Positions 1 through 8,241 of a stretch of 21,360 nt of DNA are shown piece by piece (position 1 is the stretch's first letter; the number at the start of each line of letters is the position of its first letter). Where the stretch lies: the NCBI GenBank assembly GCA_943704425.1, contig CALSCP010000673.1:9940-31299 (forward strand), read 5' to 3'. Below the pieces are notes generated by a model. It was not told the DNA's origin. It saw only the letters and a list, made by a program, of their open reading frames with translations, and made no database searches. The stretch comes from Ministeria vibrans ATCC 50519 (lineage: Eukaryota; Opisthokonta; Filasterea). The position numbers and the translations under genes are program-made.

Positions 1-255
1 AGAAGAAGAAGAAGAATACAACCCATTTATTAATGATACAGTCACCACGCGAAGACACAGCCAGACCGCCTTGCATATAATAATAATAAGAAGAATTAAT
101 AATAGGAATAAATGAAGTCGAAAAGTTTACTCAAAAAGAAGGAGAGAGAGAGAGAGAGAAATATTAATACAATAATTTTTATAATAATTATAATAATAAT
201 AATTATTCATGAATATTGTTAAGTTACTTAACTCATTTCTTTCACCTTATGCTAC
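1..255. other. AT-rich leader region upstream of gene 1
   Basis: No gene is visible here. The stretch opens with an (AGA)n tract cut by the window edge, then carries a short (GA)n run near 141-161 and a TAATAATTATTATT-type AT island near 164-208. It probably holds the promoter and 5' UTR of the gene starting at 256. An overlapping reading frame from 209 is in another frame and lacks family resemblance. Confidence 0.5.
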
Positions 256-1329
256 ATGCAACTTCCTTTGCGATGTTGCCAGTCAGCACTTGACGAACAC
301 CACCTCACGTTTTATCCTCTTCCGTTTGTTGGATACACTCGTCAGCGTGAGAGCCTCGCTCTCCTCGCTCTTGTCTCCGCCCTCCTCCTCGCACCGGTCC
401 TCCGACGGGTTCTTTCTCATCGCCTGCACCTGGCTTTCCTTATTCTACACCTTGCTGTGGCGGCGCACACGCTTGTCAGGCCTGCACAGATCTTTTTGAG
501 CTCGTACGAGAATGCGCAGACTCAACAGTTCGATCTGAATCGTATGCGCGCCCTACACGAGCTCACCAAGAGCCGTGTTGCCCACTACTTTGGCCAACCG
601 CGTCATGTTTACGATGTGCTTACGTCCGATCAGTGCCAAGACGTCAGTCAGTGGGTATTGGCGCAACAAACGCACTTTGTTCATGTTGACCATCTCGTTG
701 GACCTCTTCCCTTTTTCACACTGGGCGCCTACTGGGGCTATCATGAACAGTCGGGCACCTCTCGTCGCAAACGGCACGCTCAACTGCAGCAGCACCAAGG
801 CACGCCGCGACAGTCTTCCACAAGCTCCTACGACGCATCGTTCAGTCAGCGCATTCACGAACGCTTTCCCGCCCTCTACAAGCGCCTCCGCCAAGTGATT
901 GCTCATGCACTCAATACCACTGAAGATGCAGTCGAATACATTGACGATGGCGTGGCACGACCCGGCTTTCACGTGGTGTACGCCCACAGACTCTTCACGC
1001 ATCCTGTGTTTCGGCGACACTTTGACGAGACCGCTGTACCTCTCCTTAAGCGACGCTTCAAATCGTGTGACACCGTCTCCCGCATCTCCTACACCCTCTC
1101 TATTCGCGTTCCCATTGGCGGCGCCCACCTCAAGTGGTTCTCCTTTGGTGACGAGGACTCCCCCCTCAAAACACACCGTGCCAACTTCACTCAAGGTTCC
1201 CTTGTGCTCCACTCGGGGTTGGTACTCCATCAGATGGGCGAATTCCCGTATCACCAGAGTGATGATGCGCGCATCACAATGCAGGGGTTTGGTTTCTATT
1301 GCGACGGCCGCTGGCGACTATACTGGTAA
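256..1329 (+). CDS. 2OG-Fe(II) dioxygenase-like membrane protein
   Basis: A 357-residue uninterrupted frame. The C-terminal half shows the signature order of 2-oxoglutarate/Fe(II) dioxygenases (double-stranded beta helix): an HFD iron motif (His255-x-Asp257), then GSLVLHSG...H with His319 or His325 as the distal ligand, then Arg339 in ARITMQGFGF as the likely 2OG-binding arginine. These spacings suit prolyl-hydroxylase-like members, whose reaction is oxidative hydroxylation of a protein or small-molecule substrate; the substrate here is unknown. Residues about 33-48 and 58-74 are hydrophobic, suggesting one or two N-terminal membrane segments or a signal anchor. No intron is needed, unlike most genes downstream. 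The ATG at 256 is the first in frame. The family call rests on motif order only, so a distant or inactive member is possible. Confidence 0.6.
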   Translation: MQLPLRCCQSALDEHHLTFYPLPFVGYTRQRESLALLALVSALLLAPVLRRVLSHRLHLAFLILHLAVAAHTLVRPAQIFLSSYENAQTQQFDLNRMRALHELTKSRVAHYFGQPRHVYDVLTSDQCQDVSQWVLAQQTHFVHVDHLVGPLPFFTLGAYWGYHEQSGTSRRKRHAQLQQHQGTPRQSSTSSYDASFSQRIHERFPALYKRLRQVIAHALNTTEDAVEYIDDGVARPGFHVVYAHRLFTHPVFRRHFDETAVPLLKRRFKSCDTVSRISYTLSIRVPIGGAHLKWFSFGDEDSPLKTHRANFTQGSLVLHSGLVLHQMGEFPYHQSDDARITMQGFGFYCDGRWRLYW

Positions 1330-1633
1330 CACTCGCATCGTATTCAGCAAAGTGGCACACCAAATGTGAGTCATTGTCAGTGAAGTGAAGCTAAAATGCG
1401 CGCGCTGGCGTGCAGGCGATGCGACGCCGTCTGTGCGTGCTTTTCTAGTCCCTCAACCGACTATTGTACGATCTGTATCTGCGTTTATATAAAAGCTTGG
1501 GATATGATTTCATAAGTCAAGTTTCAGTAAAATAATTAATAATAATAATAATTATATTAATTTATTATTATTATTATTATTATAAATAATAATTTTCTTC
1601 TTTTTCTTTGTTTGTGTACTCTTCGTTACATTG
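1330..1633. other. spacer between tandem genes 1 and 2, with AT island
   Basis: No coding potential is visible in these 304 bases. The first half is mixed sequence, presumably the gene 1 3' UTR, with TATATAAA near 1487-1494. The second half (1528-1595) is nearly pure A/T built from TAA on the left and TTA on the right, so the strand can fold back on itself. This is the only tandem (same-strand) gene junction in the window. Confidence 0.6.
1528..1595. repeat. (TAA)n/(TTA)n AT island with inverted symmetry
   Basis: The left arm is made of TAA triplets and the right arm of about seven TTA triplets, which are reverse complements, giving a potential cruciform or hairpin. Similar islands lie near 164-208, 8943-9045 and 18981-19053. 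It sits just before the methyltransferase gene and may mark promoter or terminator DNA, but function is inferred only from position. Confidence 0.6.
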
Positions 1634-2743
1634 ATGACATCAAACTTGCCACTGGCGCAGCTGCTCCTCGACTCTCCGCACTGGACTGGAAGTGTCGAGG
1701 AAGCGGAAAGGTTTGCACTGAAGTACGGGGGGCGCAGGCGGCTGACGGGCGACGATCTGTCGGCGGTCGCTGCAACGGCATTCATCGTCAACATGTCGCG
1801 CAAGACGGAGGCGGAAGCCCCGCAGCCGCTCTTTGAAGATGTCGGCAGTGCGGGAATGTTTAACGCAGCACCAACCTTGATGGCGCGTCTTGGAAAGGTA
1901 CGCACTCTTCTTGTGCGCCGAACAATGAGCTATAATAATATTGTCCTTCGTAAGCTCTTTGGCGAGTTCATGCAGAAGTCAGCTGAACAAAACCGTACGT
2001 TGACGCCCGGGTGGATCTCGATGGGCTCGCGCACGCACTACATTGACGAGCGAGTGCGCTCATTTGTCGCCGGTGGCGGTCGCCAGGTCGTGATGCTCGG
2101 TGGTGGACTGGACATGCGTGGGAGCCGGCTGAAGTTTGACAAGGACGTGCTTGTGCGCTTCTTTGAGGTGGACGACGCGGTGTTACAGGAGTACAAGCGA
2201 CAGGAGGCGGGCGAGCACGGCGTATCGCTGGCGCACGTTCGTTTCATTGGCTGTGACTACACGGTCGTCGACTTGTGCAGCAGACTGACGGCAGCCGGGC
2301 TGGACGCGCAGTTGCCTGTCCTTGTTGTGTGGGAGGGCAACACAATGTACCTCGAGCCCGAGGCGGGGCGTCGTGTGCTTTCAAGTTTGGCGTCAGGTCT
2401 CTCGCAGCTCACCGTCGTCTTTGACTTCCTTGAGGGACCCGTCGCACGAGCGACGAGCGAGCGTGCGTCGGGCAGCGGGTGCGCCATGACGGACGTCAGC
2501 AGCGAGTTTTTCATGCAGATGGCCTCAGCCGACAACACGTGGCTGTGGGTCGGGCCGTGGGATCACGATGCCGCCGTTGCTGCGTCAGGCATGCGCACCA
2601 TCGAGTGTGTGCCGCTGTGTGATGTCATTGAGCGCGCGCGCGGCAAGCAGCTCAAGGACGAGCTCTATGCAAAATATGCCGACCTTTCGATGGCCCTCAA
2701 CACAAAGTACTTCTTCGCGGTAGTCACAAATGTGCCGGCCTAG
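1634..2743 (+). CDS. SAM-dependent methyltransferase, leucine carboxyl methyltransferase family
   Basis: A 369-residue single-exon protein of the LCM (PF04072-type) class I methyltransferases, which transfer a methyl group from S-adenosylmethionine. SAM motif I is QVVMLGGGLDMRGSRL (residues about 151-166). It is followed by FFEVDD (about 176-181; the acidic residue ending motif II) and the family hallmark VWEGNTMYLEPE (about 232-243). RTHYIDERV just before motif I is also typical. It resembles the short LCM group common in bacteria and fungi (TIGR00027-like) more than the PP2A-specific LCMT1, so the substrate is open. The start is ATG at 1634, immediately after an in-frame TTG. The gene has no intron in an intron-rich neighbourhood. 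It runs convergently into the SWAP gene, with 125 bp between stops. Confidence 0.85.
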   Translation: MTSNLPLAQLLLDSPHWTGSVEEAERFALKYGGRRRLTGDDLSAVAATAFIVNMSRKTEAEAPQPLFEDVGSAGMFNAAPTLMARLGKVRTLLVRRTMSYNNIVLRKLFGEFMQKSAEQNRTLTPGWISMGSRTHYIDERVRSFVAGGGRQVVMLGGGLDMRGSRLKFDKDVLVRFFEVDDAVLQEYKRQEAGEHGVSLAHVRFIGCDYTVVDLCSRLTAAGLDAQLPVLVVWEGNTMYLEPEAGRRVLSSLASGLSQLTVVFDFLEGPVARATSERASGSGCAMTDVSSEFFMQMASADNTWLWVGPWDHDAAVAASGMRTIECVPLCDVIERARGKQLKDELYAKYADLSMALNTKYFFAVVTNVPA

Positions 2744-2868
2744 GAGGCGGTGTGAGGCATTATTTCTTTCTCGACCTTTATCAGAATATGTCATACAAAC
2801 GCACAGAGGGGTTTAATAAGAAGTTGAAAATACAAATTTTTATAATTATCATGACAATATTACAAAGT

Positions 2869-4200
2869 TCAGGTGGGCGCCACAATAACGTCCCATCGGC
2901 GTCTTTTGGTAGGTCTGACAACGTCACTACTACCGTTACTACTGATGGACTCTTCGTGAGCGACAAGGGAGTCAATGGAACCGCCACTCTCGAGGAGAGT
3001 GGCAAGAGCGCGTGCTCGCTCCCGTCGCCGCAGGACCACTGCGTCGACGACCGTGTCCACCTGACGCCGGTAGTTGGCGTGCGCTTCGCTGGTTGTGTCG
3101 TGCAAAAAGAAAAACCGCGCATCGGTAGGTTGTGTGGCGTTGCGCAGTGCCTCTTCAAAGGGAGCGCCGAGCTCGCGTACTCGCTCCACCGTCAAACGCA
3201 CAATCTCACGCAACTTGCGATCGTACTCGTCGCGTGTCAGTTCCCCAGCGGTGGCCACCTGATCGTCGTCGTCGTCGTCGTCGGATGCGTAGCCACCCAC
3301 AAGCTCGTTGACAACGCCAGCTTCGCGCGCACTGACCACAGGACGGACCCACGGTTGCAAAATCTTTCCCTCCGTCGCCAAACGATAGTACGCGTACAGG
3401 GGGGTGCCGGCACTCATAAAGGCAAATTGGTCGTTGCCCGCCTGCTTCACCTTAAGGAGAATCTCCATTTGGGCGCCCTGCGAGCGCACAAAAGCTGCTG
3501 TGCGATGAATAAGAGCGTGCATGCGCTCCGTCCGCGGCACAATCACATCGGGCATCTCTGTGAGCTTCTCGGCGACGCGAATGGCAAACGAAAAGTCTTC
3601 GTCATCGTCATCGTCGGCATTGTCGTTTCCAACATGATCTTTCTCTTGACTCACAGAGATGCTGCCTTCGTCCGCATCCTTGATACCCGCTGCGTTTTGC
3701 AGAAAAACGTTGACTGGCGTGTCAGCGTACTTGAAGGGCACACAGGCGCCTGCAGAGCGCATGTCCCCTCTCTCGTCCATCTCGCCGCCGCCGCCGCCGC
3801 CGCAGTCGTCGCCATCGTCGTCATCGCCATCGTTGCAACCTTCTCCCTGGGCACCGTCGTCAAGGGCGTCGGGCACAAGCAGTCCGTGCGCCACTCGCTC
3901 GTTCAATTCCCCGTAGCGAAACGCGTCGCACATTGTCTCTTCTTCCGCGAGCAGCTTAGCTTCAACGTCCGCAATGCCGTCCACATCGTCCGCACCCTCC
4001 ACAGCCACGTCGCTCTCGAGCAAGCAGCGTGCATCAAAGCGGCTCACGAGGGTGAGCTCGCCCCTTCGCGGATCTGTCCATTCGATCAAGTGCCTTTCGT
4101 TGGCGACACTCAGCGAGCTCGCATCGTGTTCCCAAATGTTTGCACGAAACCCTTGTACAAACCACTGGGGTGCACAAGACGGGTCTGTCTCGTCCGACAT
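2869..4200 (-). CDS. SFSWAP: SWAP/SURP-domain splicing regulator
   Basis: A 443-residue intronless protein. Residues about 12-90 match the SWAP N-terminal (DRY_EERY) domain: WFVQGFRANIWEHD, then HLIEW and LTLVSRFDARCLL. Two SURP modules follow. The first (about 220-275) contains VRSQGAQMEILLKVKQ, NDQFAFM and PLYAYYRL. The second (about 330-385) contains VRELGAPFEEAL, ARFFFLHD and EAHANYRRQ. SURP modules bind splicing factors such as SF1, and SWAP proteins regulate alternative splicing in the nucleus. Poly-Asp tracts (about 124-132, 196-201, 307-313), a Gly6 run and KRRRWD near the C terminus are visible. The Arg/Ser-rich tail of animal SFSWAP is absent. I prefer ATG at 4200, because the frame continues upstream only to a non-ATG start. 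The gene is divergent from EI24. Confidence 0.85.
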   Translation of the reverse strand: MSDETDPSCAPQWFVQGFRANIWEHDASSLSVANERHLIEWTDPRRGELTLVSRFDARCLLESDVAVEGADDVDGIADVEAKLLAEEETMCDAFRYGELNERVAHGLLVPDALDDGAQGEGCNDGDDDDGDDCGGGGGGEMDERGDMRSAGACVPFKYADTPVNVFLQNAAGIKDADEGSISVSQEKDHVGNDNADDDDDEDFSFAIRVAEKLTEMPDVIVPRTERMHALIHRTAAFVRSQGAQMEILLKVKQAGNDQFAFMSAGTPLYAYYRLATEGKILQPWVRPVVSAREAGVVNELVGGYASDDDDDDDQVATAGELTRDEYDRKLREIVRLTVERVRELGAPFEEALRNATQPTDARFFFLHDTTSEAHANYRRQVDTVVDAVVLRRRERARALATLLESGGSIDSLVAHEESISSNGSSDVVRPTKRRRWDVIVAPT

Positions 4201-4293
4201 GGAACGCAAATTAAAAGGTTTAAAACTGAACTGATTAATGATCGAACTAAATCCTATCACCCTATCTGATCTGATCACACACTTTTTCTCGTC
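4201..4293. promoter_or_regulatory. 93-bp bidirectional promoter between SWAP and EI24 genes
   Basis: Only 93 bases separate the two inferred start codons, so both promoters and 5' UTRs must lie here or overlap the coding ends. It is AT-rich with no obvious TATA box. AATGATC sits at 4237-4243, in the sense orientation of the + gene, as in the spacers at 8160-8241 and 20148-20200. Confidence 0.6.
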
Positions 4294-6730
4294 ATGAAGG
4301 TTTTAGCCGACGTGAATCATCTGATTAACGTCGGATCCTTTTTTCTATATGGTTGCTACGATGCCGTTGCGTTTCCCACCACGTGGCTAAGTCAGAAAAA
4401 GAAAATAAAAATAATAATGTTTGAAAAGTGAACTTACCAAAATGCTTTGCGTTTGCTGCCACAGCACTCACCAAGAATCCCAAGTGTGCGCGAAACACAT
4501 GGAAATGCATCCTGCTCAATGGCTTCATCTTTCTCGGCTCTCTTCAGTTGCTGGTACGTCTCCTAAAAGTTTTCGTCCACAGACGAATGTCGACAGGAAA
4601 AGACAGAGAACATTTGTCGACCCTCTCGTGCGCTACAGCGGGTGTGTGTTGCGCCCGACTGCGCCCTGCAGCTACTATCCCTCATATATCACATGTGGTC
4701 CGAGGGGATGCCCTCAAACCCACTTGTTTCGTGGATGGACTGCCACAGCCGACCAAGATGGATTTTTGACTCTTGTGGGGTGATTTTGATGATCATTCAT
4801 TGATTCGGACATGCATTATTTTGAGAGAGTGCGGCCATCGATGTAGCTTTGGCGTCTGATCCTTTTGGGGCTTTTTTACTATGAATAATCGGCTGTGTTG
4901 TGTGTGTAGCCCATTGGCATCGACACGATCCTCAACTCCGTCTCCTTAATACCGTCCGTGGAGACGTCGCCTGGCGTCTCGCCGGCCTTCATTGACGTCT
5001 TCCACTACGTCATGGTAAGGATCATGAAGATAGCTCATTGCGAGAGAGAATTCTGAGAGAGAGAGAAGAGAGTTTGAGAGAGAGAGAGAACAAGTGAGTG
5101 AGAGAGAGAACAAGTGAGTGAGAGAGAGAGAAAGAACAAGAGAGTGAGAGAGAGAAAGAACACGTGAGAGAGAGAAAGAACAAGTGTGAGAGAGAAAGAA
5201 CAAGTGAGCGAGAGGAAGAAGAATGAAACAAAGGAATAGAAGAGAGAGCTCACATTGCGTACTTGTAGGATTCCACAATCACTCTGTTTTGGCTGCTCCC
5301 CATTTATGTTATTTGTTTCCTTCTTAACAAGTGCGGAAACAAAAAAAAACTCCTCCCACACCGTCGCATTTATTGTTCTTAACATGTGCGTAGTTTTTGG
5401 TATGTTGAAATTGCCGATGCAGCGTATCAGTCGCAATTCAAACGAATGACGCGACGCGAATCACATCGGCCCAAACAGGCGCAAGAAGGGTATGATGAAT
5501 CACAACAACACGTGTTGTGCTCGTTGCAAAACCCTGCCCTAGTCCTCCTTAATGCCAAGTACCTCTAATTGCAAGCCCCTCGTGCCTAACCCTAGCTGAA
5601 AAGCTCAAACCGCAGTTCAAACGTCATGCTGTACCCTTCTCAATTATTGTTAACATTCTACCTCTCTTAGGATCATGACGCGCATTGGAGCGACCGTCGC
5701 TGACATGACGGTCAGTTTGACGCTCTCGATTGCACTGGCCATCCAGATTGCCCTCATGCGCTTCATTCCGGTCTTTGGCGATGCCCTTGGCTTCCTCTTC
5801 ACCTCCTGGCTCTACTCCCTCTACTGCTTTGAGTACACCTGGACAGCGCAGGTTTGTTCTCCTACTCACGCAACTTTCTCTCCCTCTCACTTTCTTACAT
5901 CCTTTGAATAGGGAACACCTCTAAAGCAACGACTACTCTTCTTTGAGCGCCGCTGGCCCTACTTCCTTGGCTTCGGCTTTCCCTTCGCCGCCCTCACCTA
6001 CTTCTTTACGCCCTTCCTTAGCGGCGCTCTCTTTGCACTGCTCTTTCCGGCTTTTATTGTCATGTCCGTCACGGCCGTTCCGCGTCCCTTTAAACTTGGC
6101 AAACCCGATCGCGTTGTCCCTAAGAAACTACCCATTTTCTACGTGGCGCGTCTCATGACCGACAACTTTGTGGCCTGGCTCGCTGTGCCTGTCTTTGCCG
6201 CCCTTGGTTCTGTCCTGTCGTACATCTTTACGCGCTTTGTTTGGCCCTTCTTCAAGCTGTTGCGACGGTTGCGACGGCGCCACAATGCCACGAGCAATAT
6301 CAGTAGTATGGAGAGGATGACCGTAAGTGGATGGGACACGAAAGAAGAAGAAGAAGAAGAAGAAGAAGAAGGAGGAGGAGGAGGAGAAGGAGGAGTAGTA
6401 GTAGGGGAAGGGGAAGAAGGAGGGGAAGAAGGAGAGGGAGTGCCGGGCGAGGAGGACGCAGGAGGAGTGAGTGTAGAGGCACGGGTGAGGGCACGGATGT
6501 CGGCTTTGCTGCGTGGGGGGGAGCAGAGCGAGACGCAGACGGACGACGACGAACAGCGTTTTCATGAGGCGTTTGACGACGACGAGCAGCGCTTCCACGA
6601 GGCAGTTGATGATGACGACGAGCAGCACTTCCATGAGGCGTTTGGCGAGGGAAGTGCTGTACTCAACGCGAGTGATGATGGCAGTGACGGGCGTTTCATT
6701 GAGACCTCGAGTGAGGCTGAAGACGAATGA
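4294..6730 (+). CDS. EI24: EI24 (etoposide-induced 2.4) homologue, ER membrane autophagy protein
   Basis: Eight exons: 4294-4351 (least certain), 4465-4553, 4672-4779, 4910-5014, 5269-5330, 5394-5489, 5671-5851, 5912-6730, about 505 residues. All join in phase with GT-AG borders. Family landmarks in order are CILLNGFIFLGS, FWLLPIYVICFLLN, FWYVEIADAAYQ, WLYSLYCFEYTW and RRWPYFLGFGFPFAALT, followed by SGALFALLFPAFIV. EI24 is a multi-pass ER protein needed for autophagy and linked to p53-induced death in animals. A tail of about 130 residues after the last membrane segment is unusual: Glu-rich from (GAA)n, then three DDEQxFHEA repeats. A strong donor-like GTAAGT at 6323 could remove part of it, but downstream sequence is purine-rich and lacks a convincing acceptor. 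Alternative exon 1 donor at 4391. AATAAA lies 13 bp after the stop. Confidence 0.88.
5041..5225 (+). repeat. degenerate purine tandem repeat in EI24 intron 4
   Basis: The intron at 5015-5268 is largely filled by an imperfect repeat of roughly 18-26 bases, built from GAGAGAGAGA plus GAACAAGTGAGT or AAAGAACAAG variants, about eight copies. The + strand is nearly all purine apart from the T of GTGAG. Long frames reading leucine/serine on the opposite strand are artefacts of it. Confidence 0.8.
6343..6372 (+). repeat. (GAA)n microsatellite coding poly-Glu in EI24 tail
   Basis: Around nine GAA/AGA triplets followed by GGA/GAG units encode Glu and then Gly in the last exon of EI24. The array stays in frame, so it can vary in length without breaking the gene. 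Confidence 0.75.
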
Positions 6731-6779
6731 TTGCAGGTGGAAAATAAATAGCAGTGTTGTACGTTTACGATGAAATGAA
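6731..6779. promoter_or_regulatory. 49-bp tail-to-tail spacer with poly(A) signal
   Basis: The EI24 and hyaluronidase stops face each other across 49 bases. AATAAA at 6743-6748 serves the + gene. No AATAAA is visible for the - gene inside the spacer, so its mRNA probably extends into the EI24 last exon, making the two transcripts complementary at their 3' ends. Confidence 0.55.
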
Positions 6780-8159
6780 TCACAGTTGCGGAGAAAGTTG
6801 GTGTTGACAGGCAGACCCTGACCAGAGGGAGTCGCAGAGACAGGCGCGAGGAGAGGCGGTGGACTGACAGGCAGAGGACCAGTCAAGCGCAACCATGTCA
6901 ATGCAATTGCCATGGCCACTGCAGTGCGCCGCACGGCACTGCTTGCGGTTGGTAATGCACGCCTGCATGACTGTGCCTGCTGATTCTCGCGTGAGGTACT
7001 GCTCGAGAGCACCGCACTTGTCGCACGAGTTCGTGTCCGACGAAGATCCCCACAGGACGACTGCATCGGCACCCATTGAGGCAGGAACAAGAACAGCCGC
7101 AGCAAGGTCGGACTCAGACTGGAGAGTGAGGCCACCATAGGGTGGGCCGGAACGGTAGAAGAGACCGCTGTACGGCACAATGAGAGGACGATGGTGGTCG
7201 CGCGTGAGACGCACTGTGTTGTTCGCAACGCGGTACAGTTCGTGGATGCCACTCACAACCCACTGTGTCTGATTGGCAGCGGGTGTTTGCACGGGAGATT
7301 CATCCCTCAGGTAGAAGGACGGCGAGAGCAGACCGATTTCGTTCCATAGCCACTGGAGCTGGTCGTTCCATGTGTGCCAGTTTGTCATGTCGGGAGTAGG
7401 ATTCGAGGCAAGCGCACCAATCATGGGATACTCATAGTAGCCCCAGTGAGCGCGGGGACGCATGCGCTGTGCCAAGCGCAGCGTCTGAAGGAAGAAGCTT
7501 TGGGCAGCCTCGTTGAATTGCCGCTCGGCCTCCGCCTTGACTTGCGTCTGGGACCATGACGGATGGGCGTCCCGGACTAATTTGTCCGAGGCCTTTTGGT
7601 AGGGACTCAGCGAGTCCCAGTTGAGGACATAGAGCACGCGCCAGGCTTCCCAATCTGCAAGGTCGAGAATGAGAGTGGGTGAGTGGTGTGCGTCTGAAGT
7701 GCGTCTGTTGCGCCTTTGCACACCAATAATGAAATAGCCTGAGGCGGACTCGTCCGGAATCTGACTGTCGATGTCAACGCGGACCTGCGCAAGGTGGCGC
7801 GAGAGGTCGCCCAGCTGAGGGATGCCTCCGTTGGTGTACGTTGCGTTGGGCCAGGCGCCCGCCAGGAAGGGCCACAGGCCGACGCGGTAGAGGCACGACA
7901 CACGCGAGCCCAAAAACGCCTGGCCCTCGTTCACGACCAGGCCGTACTTCTCGGGAGTCACATGGTCGCTTGCATTGGCGCACCCTTGGCAGCCGGCACC
8001 TGCGAGGGGCTCTGTTAGGTGTGGTGTGTTGCTGATAAGGGGAAGTTCAAGGTTCGTACTTGGCGCATTCCAAACAATGTCGTAGGCTGATCCGCCCACA
8101 ACACAGAAGACGACAATGAATTCAATGATCGTGATGATCCTTGATGCTGATGATATCAT
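6780..8159 (-). CDS. HYAL: secreted hyaluronidase, glycoside hydrolase family 56
   Basis: Exons on the - strand: 8159-8060, 7999-7724, 7654-6780; introns 8059-8000 (60 nt) and 7723-7655 (69 nt). Both introns are GT-AG, multiples of three and stop-free, so the locus also reads as one 459-codon frame; the spliced product is 416 residues. A signal peptide (about 1-25, ending GGSA) precedes YDIVWNAPS. NGGIPQ lies upstream of the catalytic motif IIDWEAWRVLYVLNWD, with Asp126 and Glu128 as the GH56 acid pair. Then come WNDQLQWLWNE, DAVVLWGSSS and a C-terminal EGF-like Cys module (CSGHGNC...CLC). The family cleaves hyaluronan/chondroitin beta-1,4 bonds outside the cell or in lysosomes. Splicing removes insertions that would otherwise interrupt conserved blocks. 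The gene is divergent from the LEM2/MAN1-like gene. Confidence 0.92.
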   Translation of the reverse strand: MISSASRIITIIEFIVVFCVVGGSAYDIVWNAPSTNLELPLISNTPHLTEPLAGAGCQGCANASDHVTPEKYGLVVNEGQAFLGSRVSCLYRVGLWPFLAGAWPNATYTNGGIPQLGDLSRHLAQVRVDIDSQIPDESASGYFIIGVQRRNRRTSDAHHSPTLILDLADWEAWRVLYVLNWDSLSPYQKASDKLVRDAHPSWSQTQVKAEAERQFNEAAQSFFLQTLRLAQRMRPRAHWGYYEYPMIGALASNPTPDMTNWHTWNDQLQWLWNEIGLLSPSFYLRDESPVQTPAANQTQWVVSGIHELYRVANNTVRLTRDHHRPLIVPYSGLFYRSGPPYGGLTLQSESDLAAAVLVPASMGADAVVLWGSSSDTNSCDKCGALEQYLTRESAGTVMQACITNRKQCRAAHCSGHGNCIDMVALDWSSACQSTASPRACLCDSLWSGSACQHQLSPQL

Positions 8160-8241
8160 ACGAATTAAAATGTGCTGTAAACAATAATGATCACAATTAT
8201 CGAAATTTCATTTCATTTACTGTGTCTTCGTTCCTTCAACC
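8160..8241. promoter_or_regulatory. 82-bp bidirectional promoter between HYAL and LEM2/MAN1-like genes
   Basis: The inferred start codons are 82 bases apart. AATGATC at 8186-8192 is followed by ACAATTATCGAAATT. The heptamer has the same orientation as in the spacers at 4201-4293 and 20148-20200. The right half is T-rich up to the + start. Confidence 0.55.

Noticed and set aside
2752-4269. 505-codon open frame on + strand opposite the SWAP gene
   Set aside because: It is the antisense shadow of a GC-rich gene. Its low-complexity Val/Ile runs are the complement of GAC/GAT poly-Asp codons, and the - strand has clear SURP domains.
4428-4769. Treating the reading frame from 4428 as a separate small gene
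   Set aside because: It starts with GTG, and its middle (CILLNGFIFLGS) fits exon 2 of EI24, joined by GT-AG borders to the next exons in phase.
4946-5436. Leu/Ser/Phe-rich - strand frames resembling membrane proteins
   Set aside because: They are the complement of the purine repeat in EI24 intron 4, and the surrounding exons on + are well supported.
6128-7252. 374-codon - strand frame spanning the EI24 and hyaluronidase ends
   Set aside because: It crosses two supported genes, and its Ser/Leu/Phe runs come from the complement of (GAA)n and GA-rich DNA. No family resemblance.
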